Part shown: positions 43,077-51,764 of the stretch, piece after piece
Layout: every line of letters starts with the position of its first letter
Numbering within the stretch: the first letter of the stretch is position 1
DNA from: HXMU1428-3 sp965215715
GTDB lineage: Bacteria > Pseudomonadota > Alphaproteobacteria > Rhizobiales > HXMU1428-3
Direction of reading: 5' to 3'
Length of the DNA: 64,000 bases
Assembly (NCBI GenBank): GCA_965215715.1
Contig: OZ244129.1
Span: 1,426,001-1,490,000 of the forward strand
Notes under the pieces: generated by a model
Database searches by the model: none
Told to the model about the DNA's origin: nothing
The model's input: only the letters and a program-made list of their open reading frames with translations
Translations under genes and position numbers: made by a program

Positions 43077-44009
43077 ATGAAATTGGTTGCAGGAAATAGC
43101 AATCGCCCTCTTGCTGAGGCAATTGGCGCTTACTTAGATCTACCTTTAACAAAATGTATCGTGAAACGATTTGCCGATATGGAAGTTTTTGTTGAGGTGG
43201 AAGAAAATGTGCGCGGAGAAGATGTTTTTATCATTCAATCAACCTCTTTTCCAGCCAATGACCATTTGATGGAATTGTTGATTTTGATCGACGCTTTGCG
43301 CCGCGCCTCTGCACGACGCGTGACGGCGGTTATTCCTTATTTTGGCTATGCCCGGCAAGATCGCAAACCAGGTCCGCGAACACCCATTTCTGCTAAGCTG
43401 GTGGCTAATATGATCTCTCGGGCTGGCGCTGATCGGGTGCTTACTCTTGACTTGCATGCCCTGCAAATCCAAGGTTTTTTTGATATTCCAACGGACAATT
43501 TGTTTGGCGCACCTGTAATGGTTAAAGACATAAAAGAGCGCTTTGACACGCAAAAACTCATGGTGGTCTCGCCTGACGTGGGCGGTGTTGTTCGTGCACG
43601 TGATCTTGCCAAACGCATTGGTGCCCCACTGGCCATTGTTGACAAGAGACGAGATCGGCCTGGCGAGTCTGAAGTGATGAATGTTATTGGCGATGTCAGC
43701 GGGCGCGATTGTATTATGGTGGACGATATTGTTGATAGCGGTGGCACGTTGTGTAATGCTTCTGATGCGTTGTTAAAACATGGGGCCAATGAAGTTAATG
43801 CTTATATTACTCATGGCGTCTTATCAGGTGATGCTGTGCCTAGAATTTCTGATAGTTCATTAAATTCTGTCTCCATATCTGACAGCATCCAACCTACAGA
43901 AGAAATTTTGAACGCATCCAATATTCGTGTGATCTCAATCGCCCCTTTGCTTGGAGAGGCGATTAACAGAACTTCTGGAGAAAAGTCTGTTTCCAGCCTG
44001 TTTCATTAA
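43077..44009 (+). CDS. prs: Ribose-phosphate pyrophosphokinase
   Basis: Prs makes PRPP from ribose 5-phosphate and ATP for purine, pyrimidine, His, Trp and NAD synthesis. The 310 residues from ATG 43077 are exactly family length; a longer frame from 43014 is unlikely. Motifs are KLVAGNSNRPLAEAIGAYL, ATP-binding RQDRKPGPRTPISAK, KRRDRPGESEVMNVIGDV and the PRPP loop MVDDIVDSGGTLCNAS. It has its own upstream hairpin and a downstream bidirectional terminator. Confidence 0.97.
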   Translation: MKLVAGNSNRPLAEAIGAYLDLPLTKCIVKRFADMEVFVEVEENVRGEDVFIIQSTSFPANDHLMELLILIDALRRASARRVTAVIPYFGYARQDRKPGPRTPISAKLVANMISRAGADRVLTLDLHALQIQGFFDIPTDNLFGAPVMVKDIKERFDTQKLMVVSPDVGGVVRARDLAKRIGAPLAIVDKRRDRPGESEVMNVIGDVSGRDCIMVDDIVDSGGTLCNASDALLKHGANEVNAYITHGVLSGDAVPRISDSSLNSVSISDSIQPTEEILNASNIRVISIAPLLGEAINRTSGEKSVSSLFH

Positions 44010-44029
44010 ACTCTTCCAGACAAAATAAA

Positions 44030-44059
44030 AACGGCAAAGTATAAAAATACTTTGCCGTT
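44030..44059. terminator. Bidirectional terminator between prs and the ketosynthase gene
   Basis: AACGGCAAAGTAT (44030-44042) pairs with ATACTTTGCCGTT (44047-44059) around AAAA. The two genes converge on it. Confidence 0.8.
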
Positions 44060-44086
44060 CTAATCTGAAAAAATTGTTGTGTTTTT

Positions 44087-45322
44087 TTAAGCCGGTGCTG
44101 GTCCAAAGATGAGAACCGCATTAAGCCCGCCAAAAGCAAAACTGTTTGACATGACATGGTTCACTTCAGCTTCACGGCCCTGGTTTGGAACATAATCTAA
44201 ATCACATTCATCACCTGGTTCTTCAAAGCCAATGGTTGCTGGCACAAAGTTTTCTTCCATCGCTTTTAAACAAACCACAGCTTCAATACCGCCGCCAGCA
44301 CCAAGCGCGTGGCCATGCATGGACTTGGTTGAAGACACTGGTGTGTCTTTGGCGCTGTTGCCAAATACACGTTTAATAGAGCGGGTTTCATTTATGTCAT
44401 TGACCATTGTTGCTGTGCCATGAGCATTGATATAGTCAATGTCAGCAGGTGCAAGCTCAGCTTCTTTTAGGGCCATTTCCATGGCACCGGCTGTTCCATC
44501 GATTGAAGGGTTGACCATGTCAGCAGCGTCTGCTGTCATGCCAAAGCCTTTAACTTCAGCTAGAATATTTGCACCGCGCTCAACAGCGTGCTCATATTCT
44601 TCCAGCATTAGGATACCAGCTCCTTCAGCCAAAACGGTTCCATTACGGTGGTTAGAAAACGGGTGCAGGCCATCAGGGCTTAAAACCCGCATGCCTTGCC
44701 AAGCACGCGTTGTACCCCAGGCAAGTGAGGCTTCTGAGGCACCGCCCAAACCAAAGTCAATCATTCCCTGCTTGATCATGTTAAACACAAGACCAATTGA
44801 ATGGGTCGCGGTTGAACATGCGCTGACCACACCAAAACAAGGACCGGTGATACCATATTCAATAGAAACATGGGCCGGGCCAGATGAGGAAATGGTCTTG
44901 ATCAATGTTAGCGGGTGGGTGGCTCTTTTTTTCAATTCAAAAAGAGCATGATAGCTGCTCTCCAGTGTGTTAATGCCACCAACACCTGAGCCAATAATTG
45001 CTGCTGCTCGGATGCCTTTTTCAGGAGGCAACGGCATTTCCATACCAGATTGCTCAACAGCTTGGCGCGCAGCTATGCCTGCAAATTGTGAATAGCGATC
45101 TGCCATTAAAAATTGCTTGGACAAGCCTTGTTGTTTGGGGTCAAAGTCTTTAACTTCACCGGCAATCTTGATTTGCAAATCCTGGGTATCATAGGTCTTT
45201 GCTTCCTCAATGCCGCATTTGCCTTGCTTTATTGAGGACCAAAAGTCTTGCTCACCAATGCCAATGGATGAAACCACACCCATACCAGTGATAACGACTC
45301 GCCTTGTGTTTTGATTGCTCAT
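44087..45322 (-). CDS. Beta-ketoacyl-ACP synthase (FabF/NodE-like)
   Basis: The 411-residue condensing enzyme elongates an acyl chain carried on an acyl carrier protein. The active-site triad is intact: Cys169 (VSACSTATHSIG), His301 (YINAHGTATMVND) and His338 (STKSMHGHALGAGG). It is a second, specialised FabF type, since it is paired with its own acyl carrier protein 80 bases upstream and not with core fatty acid genes. This pairing is reminiscent of NodF-NodE and of the AcpXL cluster for very long chain lipid A fatty acids. The acyl product here is unknown. Confidence 0.92.
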   Translation of the reverse strand: MSNQNTRRVVITGMGVVSSIGIGEQDFWSSIKQGKCGIEEAKTYDTQDLQIKIAGEVKDFDPKQQGLSKQFLMADRYSQFAGIAARQAVEQSGMEMPLPPEKGIRAAAIIGSGVGGINTLESSYHALFELKKRATHPLTLIKTISSSGPAHVSIEYGITGPCFGVVSACSTATHSIGLVFNMIKQGMIDFGLGGASEASLAWGTTRAWQGMRVLSPDGLHPFSNHRNGTVLAEGAGILMLEEYEHAVERGANILAEVKGFGMTADAADMVNPSIDGTAGAMEMALKEAELAPADIDYINAHGTATMVNDINETRSIKRVFGNSAKDTPVSSTKSMHGHALGAGGGIEAVVCLKAMEENFVPATIGFEEPGDECDLDYVPNQGREAEVNHVMSNSFAFGGLNAVLIFGPAPA

Positions 45323-45331
45323 AAAAATTTT

Positions 45332-45357
45332 TAAGGGCCTACAATCGGCCCCTTAAA
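45332..45357 (-). promoter_or_regulatory. Hairpin between the ACP and ketosynthase genes
   Basis: On the minus strand TTAAGGGGCC (45357-45348) folds onto GGCCCTTAA (45340-45332) with one bulged base, and is followed by AAAATTTTT just before the ketosynthase ATG. It could be a partial terminator or RNA-processing site that keeps ACP levels above those of the enzyme. Confidence 0.5.
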
Positions 45358-45402
45358 ACCTTTCTATCTCTTTTTGCAAAAATTAGTTGAAGCTTTTTGC
45401 TT

Positions 45403-45654
45403 TTAGCTGGTGGCTTGAATAAGTTCTTGAACTTTATCAACCACAGAGCCAACTGTTTTAAAATCTTCAACTTCTTCATTGGCATTGTAAGGGATTTCAA
45501 TACCGAAGGTGTCTTCGATATCAAAAACAATCACGGCCAAATCAAGAGACTCGATTTCAAGCTCACTTAAAGGGGTATCCAGAGGAATGGTCTCTGGTGG
45601 TTCCTTCATATTCTTTTTTAAAATGTCAATTATCTTTGTTGCCACATCTTCCAT
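45403..45654 (-). CDS. Specialised acyl carrier protein (NodF-like)
   Basis: The 83-residue acidic helical protein has the phosphopantetheine attachment Ser36 in ELEIESLDLAVIVFDIED. ATG 45654 follows AAGGAGAG at ideal spacing, so it is preferred over the TTG at 45678. It differs from the housekeeping AcpP, which normally has a DSLD core, and resembles NodF-type carriers. It is the first gene of a two-gene operon with the ketosynthase. Confidence 0.87.
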   Translation of the reverse strand: MEDVATKIIDILKKNMKEPPETIPLDTPLSELEIESLDLAVIVFDIEDTFGIEIPYNANEEVEDFKTVGSVVDKVQELIQATS

Positions 45655-46044
45655 GTCGCTCTCCTTAATTTGCAACACTTGAGCGCAAAATACTCAGTAA
45701 TATTAGTGCTAAATGAACCCTTAAAAAAGCGCAAGAAAACATTTTGAATAGTGTTAAAATGTATCTTTATGCCCCTTTTATTCGGCGTTACCTTATCATA
45801 GCGAATTTGCTTTCTTTTTGAACTATATCAATCAAAATTGCTTAACATAGATTATTCAAACTGTTCACTTTCGCTTTTGAAAAATAGTTAATCTTTCAAT
45901 TTGCTTGATGTCACTCAAATTTCTCTGAAAACGAATTTCATGCTAAAATAAGTGTTCGGTAATTGGATGTTTCTTACTAACCAAAGCTTTCTACAAACTT
46001 AAAATTGGCAACATCACTCATTTGGCAGGCAAAAGGCGCACAAA
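45655..46044. other. AT-rich divergent region between acyl carrier protein and fadD
   Basis: No gene is seen in these 390 bases. The stretch is very AT-rich with several oligo-T/A runs and presumably carries the promoters of both divergent operons. No operator could be identified with confidence. Confidence 0.4.
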
Positions 46045-47736
46045 ATGGACCAAAAATCAAGCAGTTCTCCAGATAATTTTCAATATCCGTGGCAAAAAAG
46101 TTACCCTGATGATGTGCAATGGGACAAAACCTATCAAGGACGCCCCCATTTTCACCTGTTAGAAGAAGCTGTTAAGACCTATGGCCCTCAAACATGCAGT
46201 GACTTTTTAGGCAAACAACTTTCTTACCAAGAAATTGGTGATTTAGCCGATAAAGTGGCCCGTGGCCTCCAAGATTTGGGGCTTAAGAAGGGTGAAAAGG
46301 TTGGTTTGTTTTTGCCCAATACCCCCACCTACATCTTCTTTTACTTTGGAATTTTAAAAGCTGGTGGTGTGGTTGTTAACTATAATCCGCTTTATACGCT
46401 TGAAGAATTAAAGTTTCAGGTGGAGAACAGTGAAACCAAATATATGGTGACGCTTGATTTACAACTTCTGTTTGAAAAGTGCGAAGCGTTGATGGAAGAA
46501 GGTGTGTTAGATCGCACCATTGTCGCCTCTTTTGCAAACCTATTGCCACCGGTAAAATCCGCCGCCTTTAGACTACTTAAAAGAGGGCAATTGGCCAAAA
46601 TTGCAAAATCACCTTTTGCAGAGCGCTGTATTTTAGAAAGTGAGATCCTTAATAACCAAGGAGATCCGAAACCGGTTGATATTGCCGTTTCTGATCTAGC
46701 GGTTTTACAATATACTGGCGGGACAACCGGACGGCCTAAGGGGGCGCAATTAACACATGCCAATATTTCCATCCAAACCGAACAAATTCTTGATGCCTGC
46801 GTAACTTTGCGACGCGGCGAAGAATCTATCATGGGCATTTTGCCCTTTTTCCATGTGTTTGCCATGACGGTTGTGCTGAATGTAGGCATTGGTATTGGCG
46901 CCAGATTGATTTTGCTGCCCAAATTTGAGTTGGAAGCCGCGCTTAAATTAATGAAAAAAACCAAGCCGACTTTAATGCCAGGTGTTCCAACCTTGTTTAA
47001 TGCCATTGCCAATCACAAACCTGCCCCTGTAGAAGCTGTGAGCTCACTTACCCTTTGTATCTCCGGCGGGGCACCATTGCCTTTAGAGATTATGGATGAT
47101 TTTAAAAAGATCTCTTCGGCAGTGTTGGTTGAGGGCTATGGCCTGTCAGAGACCTCTCCTGTTCTCTCTTGTAATCCGCCTAGCGGTACGATTAAACCTA
47201 GCTCAATAGGCATCCCCTTGCCGCAAACCATTATATCCATTCGCTCGTTAGAGGACCCTGAGGTTGAAGTTGAACAAGGCGAAAAGGGAGAGATTTGTGC
47301 CACTGGCCCGCAAGTGATGTCTGGTTATTGGAATGCTCCTGAAGCTACTAGAGATGTTTTTGTAGGAGAATTCTTCCGTACCGGTGATGTGGGCTATATG
47401 GATGAGGATGGCTATACGTTTATCGTGGATCGGTTGAAAGATCTGATCTTGTGCTCTGGGTATAATGTTTATCCGCGCAAAGTTGAAGACGCTATTTACC
47501 AAATGACCGAAGTGGAAGAAGTAACCGTGGTGGGCATTCCTGATGATTATCGCGGTGAGGCACCAAAAGCCTTTATTAAATTGAAAAAAGACCAACAGTT
47601 GACCGAACAACAAGTGATGGACTTTTTGCAAGATAAGCTATCAAAAATAGAATTGCCGTCAGAAATCGAGTTCAGAGACGAATTGCCAAAAACCATGGTT
47701 GGCAAATTATCTAAAAAAGAATTGCGCCAAGAATAG
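46045..47736 (+). CDS. fadD: Long-chain fatty acid-CoA ligase
   Basis: FadD activates fatty acids to acyl-CoA with ATP, feeding beta-oxidation. The 563-residue protein has the AMP-binding P-loop YTGGTTGRPKGAQLTHANI, the motif VEGYGLSETSPV, the hinge FRTGDVGYMDEDGYTFIVDRLKDLI and the C-terminal lysine region LPKTMVGKLSKKELR. It starts at ATG 46045. It is followed by a convergent DUF2147 gene and then the fad operon on the opposite strand, so the neighbourhood is a fatty acid catabolism cluster. Confidence 0.95.
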   Translation: MDQKSSSSPDNFQYPWQKSYPDDVQWDKTYQGRPHFHLLEEAVKTYGPQTCSDFLGKQLSYQEIGDLADKVARGLQDLGLKKGEKVGLFLPNTPTYIFFYFGILKAGGVVVNYNPLYTLEELKFQVENSETKYMVTLDLQLLFEKCEALMEEGVLDRTIVASFANLLPPVKSAAFRLLKRGQLAKIAKSPFAERCILESEILNNQGDPKPVDIAVSDLAVLQYTGGTTGRPKGAQLTHANISIQTEQILDACVTLRRGEESIMGILPFFHVFAMTVVLNVGIGIGARLILLPKFELEAALKLMKKTKPTLMPGVPTLFNAIANHKPAPVEAVSSLTLCISGGAPLPLEIMDDFKKISSAVLVEGYGLSETSPVLSCNPPSGTIKPSSIGIPLPQTIISIRSLEDPEVEVEQGEKGEICATGPQVMSGYWNAPEATRDVFVGEFFRTGDVGYMDEDGYTFIVDRLKDLILCSGYNVYPRKVEDAIYQMTEVEEVTVVGIPDDYRGEAPKAFIKLKKDQQLTEQQVMDFLQDKLSKIELPSEIEFRDELPKTMVGKLSKKELRQE

Positions 47737-47740
47737 GCAA

Positions 47741-48217
47741 TTAATTAGTCGCTTCCAGCTCACCAACTTTTTTCCAAATTTGTGTTTTGCAAATTGGAAA
47801 GACGCTATGGCAGCCTTTAACTTCTAATTTTTTGTCGTTAATCAAACGAACATGCCCGGCATAGGATTTGCCATCACGTGGTTTGTAGAGCCGCCCTTTC
47901 CACTTGGTTTTGCTCACTTGATACATGTTGAGCAAAATAGGAATGCCAATGATTGGACGACCGCGCTCTTTGGAGTTTTTGTTTAACTTGTCTGTCTGAG
48001 GTTTGCCGTGGCGGTCATTTGGTTCTTTTAGCCAAATGATTTCATTGCAAAGGGTTTTATCGCATTGCGAAATCTTGACATGAGAGTCGCCATCTTTGGT
48101 TAGCCAGATCCCTTCAAACGGGCTTTGTGTTTTTTGATCGGTGGAAGATTGACCAAAGGCAACTGAATGGCAAAAGGTCGTTACAGTTGTTACAACAATT
48201 ATAAAAACAAAACGCAT
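47741..48217 (-). CDS. DUF2147 exported protein
   Basis: The 158-residue protein has a signal peptide (FVFIIVVTTVTTFCHSVAFG). The DUF2147 domain follows: PFEGIWLTKDGDSHVKISQCDKTLCNEIIWL...GIPILLNMYQVSKTKWKGRLYKPRDGKSYAGHVRLIND...LEVKGC, with several cysteines. DUF2147 proteins are periplasmic beta-barrel-like proteins of unclear role. ATG 48217 is preferred over TTG 48223. The stop lies only 4 bases from the fadD stop (convergent). Confidence 0.88.
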   Translation of the reverse strand: MRFVFIIVVTTVTTFCHSVAFGQSSTDQKTQSPFEGIWLTKDGDSHVKISQCDKTLCNEIIWLKEPNDRHGKPQTDKLNKNSKERGRPIIGIPILLNMYQVSKTKWKGRLYKPRDGKSYAGHVRLINDKKLEVKGCHSVFPICKTQIWKKVGELEATN

Positions 48218-48464
48218 CGTCAAACTCTCAACTCTCCTCAGTCAAGCCTTTCAAACCAAGAATAAATAGGCTTTACCGTAAAATTTAAGTCCTAAAAACA
48301 AATTGTTAAGGTGCCAAGACAAACAAAGCACAATAAACCTTAAAGCCATTAATGCTTTAAACGCGGCTTATTATAGGACATGGCCTATAAAAAATGTCAA
48401 TATCATGAAAATTGGCGCACAAATAAACAATATTATTTGTGTCTGCTTTTCCTCTTTTTCCCCC

Positions 48465-49760
48465 TTATGAGGGATCTTCAGGGCTTTTTAAGATCGCAGC
48501 AACCCCCATGCCCCCGGCTGTGCACACAGAAATCAGTCCCTTACTTCCTGGTTTTTCGCTAATTAATTTTGCCAATAGCCCTACAATGCGCGCGCCTGTG
48601 GCGGCAAAGGGGTGACCATAGGCAAGGCTTGAGCCTTTAATGTTTAGTTTATCCCGGTCGATGCTGCCAAGGGGCCCGTCTAGGCCCAAATGTTCACGGC
48701 AATAGTCTTGCGATTCCCACGCTTTTAAGGTTGCCAGAACTTGGGCGGCAAAGGCTTCGTGAATTTCATAATAATCGAAATCTTGTAGCGTCATATTCTG
48801 GCGCTTTAGCAAACGAGCCACAGCCAAGGTTGGTGCCATGAGCAAACCTTGCCCGGCAACGAAATCAAGAGCGGCTGTTTCTGCGTCGACCAACAAAGCT
48901 TGGACCTCATGGCCATTGTCTTTGGCCCAGTCTTGGCTGGCAATCAGGGCAGTTGAGGCACCGTCAGTTAAGGGGGTTGAATTGGCCGCTGTTAGCGTTC
49001 CGCGTTTTGATTTTTCAAACGCGGTTTTCAAGGTGGCCAATTTTGACAGATCAATATCTGCACGCATGTTATTGTCTTGATAGACCCCGGCACATGAGAC
49101 GATCAGGTCATCATGGAACCCTTCTTCATACGCTTTGGCTGCGTTTTTGTGGCTGTGATAGGCCAGCTCATCCTGGTCTTCTCTGGCAATTTGCCACTGT
49201 TGGGCCATGAGCTCGCAATGGCCGCCCATGGAAAGACCTGTGCGCGGTTCATTGGTGCTGGGTGGTTGGGGGGCCAATTCACCAAAGGAAAAGCCTTTAA
49301 ACACCCCTAATTTTTCTTTGAAACTTCTGGCCCGGCCTAGTTTGACCAGGCGCTGTGCAAAGCGGCGTTTGAATACGATTGGCGCGTCACTTACTGTGTC
49401 GGAGCCCATGGCGATCGCGCTGTCTATTTGGCCAACAGATATTTTAGCCGCACTGCCCATTAAAGCTTGCAGGCTGGTGCCACACGCTTGCATCATTGTG
49501 GTGGCAGGCGTTGCAGGGTTTAATTTTGAGCCCACCACGGCTTCACGCGCAATGTTCCAATCTTTGGCATGGGTTACAACAGCCCCGCCAACCACTTCGC
49601 CAATTTCTTTGCCTGCCAGACCATATTTGTTGACCAGCCCGTCTAGCGCACAGCCCATCAGCGATAAGTTGGTTTCATCTTGAAAAGCTGTGTTTGAGCG
49701 GCAAAATGGTGTTCTTACCCCGCCTAAAATTGCAACAGGCCGACATGTTTGATTTGCCAT
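48465..49760 (-). CDS. fadI: Acetyl-CoA acyltransferase (3-ketoacyl-CoA thiolase)
   Basis: The thiolase cleaves 3-ketoacyl-CoA in the last step of beta-oxidation. The 431-residue protein has the nucleophile Cys93 (MMQACGTSLQAL), EIHEAFAAQVLA, GHPFAATGARI and the second catalytic Cys in SVCTAGGMGVAAIL. Its length and layout fit FadI rather than the shorter FadA type. It is the last gene of the fadE-fadJ-fadI operon, 24 bases after fadJ. Confidence 0.94.
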   Translation of the reverse strand: MANQTCRPVAILGGVRTPFCRSNTAFQDETNLSLMGCALDGLVNKYGLAGKEIGEVVGGAVVTHAKDWNIAREAVVGSKLNPATPATTMMQACGTSLQALMGSAAKISVGQIDSAIAMGSDTVSDAPIVFKRRFAQRLVKLGRARSFKEKLGVFKGFSFGELAPQPPSTNEPRTGLSMGGHCELMAQQWQIAREDQDELAYHSHKNAAKAYEEGFHDDLIVSCAGVYQDNNMRADIDLSKLATLKTAFEKSKRGTLTAANSTPLTDGASTALIASQDWAKDNGHEVQALLVDAETAALDFVAGQGLLMAPTLAVARLLKRQNMTLQDFDYYEIHEAFAAQVLATLKAWESQDYCREHLGLDGPLGSIDRDKLNIKGSSLAYGHPFAATGARIVGLLAKLISEKPGSKGLISVCTAGGMGVAAILKSPEDPS

Positions 49761-49784
49761 CTTTTTTAACTCCTATGTCCCTTT

Positions 49785-51758
49785 TCAAGCGCTTTCTTTG
49801 CTGTTTAGATAGTTTAATGGCCCACCGCGAAACGGGGCAAAGCCTGTGCCAAAGATAACCCCGCCATCAATTAAGTCAGCACTTGGGACTATTTCTTCTT
49901 CCTCGCATTTTTTGCATTCAGATAAAAGCGGTGCGAGTAACTCATCGGCCAGTGCGGCAAGTTCTTGGCTGTCATAGTCTTCTTTGTTTTTGGTTGGTTT
50001 GCCCTTTTCCCAAACATAGAAGCCTTGGCCGGTTTTTTTGCCCATATTGCCTTTGGCCACCAAGCGGCCAAGTTCACTTTTATCCGGGTCTGCAAGGCCT
50101 AAAATTTCTGCCACATGTTTGCAGATGTCCAGGCCGACCACATCTTGTAGTTCCATTGGGCCCATGGGCATGCCGAAGTCTAATGCGGCTTGGTCAATTT
50201 TTTCTGCTGGGACGCCGTTTTCATATTGGCGCACCGCTTCCATCATATAAGGGGCCAGGACGCGGTTGACCAAAAAGCCTTTGCAGTCTTTTACCACCAA
50301 TGGGTATTTTTTGATGGCCGTGACAAAGGCACAGCCCTTGTCGACCTCTTCTTGGCGTGACACTTTCGATTTGATCACTTCCACCAATGGCATTTGCGGC
50401 ACCGGGTTAAAGAAGTGAATGCCGATTAAGCGACCAGGATCTTGCAGTGGTTCAGCGATATCTTCTAGGGCCAAAGAAGAGGTGTTGCTGGCCAGAACAG
50501 CGCCAGGTTTTATTTGTTTCTCAAGCTCTTTGAAAACAGTTTGCTTGATCTCTAGATTTTCAACAATGGCCTCAATGATGATGTCAGCGCGTTTTACACC
50601 GCGGCCTTCTGGGTCTGCTTTTAAACGCGCAACTGCGGCTTCGACTGCGAGCGGTTTTTTCAGACGTTTTTTGAACAGTTTTTTAGCTGCTTTTTGTGCG
50701 CGGGTAATTTGCTCTTGCGACATGTCTTGTAAGGTTACATCCATGCCGCAAACCACGCACCAGGCCGCAATATCTCCCCCCATGGTACCGGCCCCAATAA
50801 TGTGAGCGCGCAGGGGCTTATAACCAGATCTTTTCGGTGCCAGGCCTTTCATTTCTTCTGATAAGCGAAACACACGGCGCAAATTGCGAGATTGATCAGA
50901 GACCATGAGCGGGGCAAAGATTTCTTGCTCTGCTTTGAACATGCCTTCTTCATCACCGCCGTGCTTTTCAAACAGCTCTATGAGTTTAAATGGAGCTGGA
51001 TAATGATCTTCACGAACTTTTGCTTTGGTTTTATTGCGAATTTGAGTGGCGAGCAATTTGCGAACCGGTCCAAAGCGCATGATTTTGTTCATGATTGACT
51101 TACCCGCTTTAGAGCGCCTGTTTTGCAGCACCGCTTTGCGCGCTGCCCAGCGCAATTCAAGCGCGGTTGGCACCAATTGATCAACCAGGCCAAAAGCTTT
51201 GGCAACATTGGCTTTCAGCATGCGCCCTGTTAGCATGGATGGCATGGCGTTCATAGGCCCTGCCAAACGTAACATGCGAACTGTGCCGTGAAGACCAGGG
51301 ATAATACCAAGTTTGACCTCTGGCAGGCCCAACCGGGTGCCTTCAGCGCGTGTGGCGATGCGATAATGGCATGACATGGCAAACTCTAGCCCGCCGCCTA
51401 AACAAAAGCCGTTAATGGCCGCAATCACAGGAATGTTTAAGCGCTCCATTCTATGGAACAATTCAGTTCCAGGCCCGGTGAGCTCAAGCACTTTTTCCTC
51501 AGTGTCCATATCTTCAAATTCTTTAATATCAGCGCCTGCAATAAAATTATTGCGTTTGCCTGATATGAAAATAAGCCCGCGGACCTCATTTTTAAGTTTT
51601 AAGCGCTCCACTTCATCCAAGATTGTGTTGAGTTCAAGCATGGAGCGTTGGCTTAGGGTGTTCATTGACTGGCCTTGGCAATCAAAGGTTGCCCAAGCGA
51701 TTTGTTCAAAGTCAACTTTGAAATCCCAGTTTTGTAATTCGGTTATATCTATATTCAT
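49785..51758 (-). CDS. fadJ: Fatty acid oxidation complex alpha subunit (enoyl-CoA hydratase / 3-hydroxyacyl-CoA dehydrogenase)
   Basis: The 657-residue bifunctional enzyme has an N-terminal crotonase domain (about 20-260) with GNNFIAGADIKEF and catalytic glutamates in LGGGLEFAMSCH and RLGLPEVKLGIIPG. A Rossmann NAD-binding domain follows (about 315-490, HIIGAGTMGGDIAAW) with the signature IGIHFFNPVPQMPLVEVI. Two C-terminal HAD domains end the protein. It pairs with FadI to hydrate and oxidise enoyl-CoA. ATG 51758 follows GGAGTAAAG; the gene begins 6 bases after fadE. Confidence 0.95.
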   Translation of the reverse strand: MNIDITELQNWDFKVDFEQIAWATFDCQGQSMNTLSQRSMLELNTILDEVERLKLKNEVRGLIFISGKRNNFIAGADIKEFEDMDTEEKVLELTGPGTELFHRMERLNIPVIAAINGFCLGGGLEFAMSCHYRIATRAEGTRLGLPEVKLGIIPGLHGTVRMLRLAGPMNAMPSMLTGRMLKANVAKAFGLVDQLVPTALELRWAARKAVLQNRRSKAGKSIMNKIMRFGPVRKLLATQIRNKTKAKVREDHYPAPFKLIELFEKHGGDEEGMFKAEQEIFAPLMVSDQSRNLRRVFRLSEEMKGLAPKRSGYKPLRAHIIGAGTMGGDIAAWCVVCGMDVTLQDMSQEQITRAQKAAKKLFKKRLKKPLAVEAAVARLKADPEGRGVKRADIIIEAIVENLEIKQTVFKELEKQIKPGAVLASNTSSLALEDIAEPLQDPGRLIGIHFFNPVPQMPLVEVIKSKVSRQEEVDKGCAFVTAIKKYPLVVKDCKGFLVNRVLAPYMMEAVRQYENGVPAEKIDQAALDFGMPMGPMELQDVVGLDICKHVAEILGLADPDKSELGRLVAKGNMGKKTGQGFYVWEKGKPTKNKEDYDSQELAALADELLAPLLSECKKCEEEEIVPSADLIDGGVIFGTGFAPFRGGPLNYLNSKESA

Positions 51759-51764
51759 TTCACT

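Noticed and set aside
44439..44951. 170-codon frame antisense to the ketosynthase gene
   Set aside because: Runs opposite to a strongly conserved gene and has no protein-like pattern; typical shadow frame.
46416..47012. 198-codon frame antisense to fadD
   Set aside because: Shadow of fadD coding bias; no independent support.
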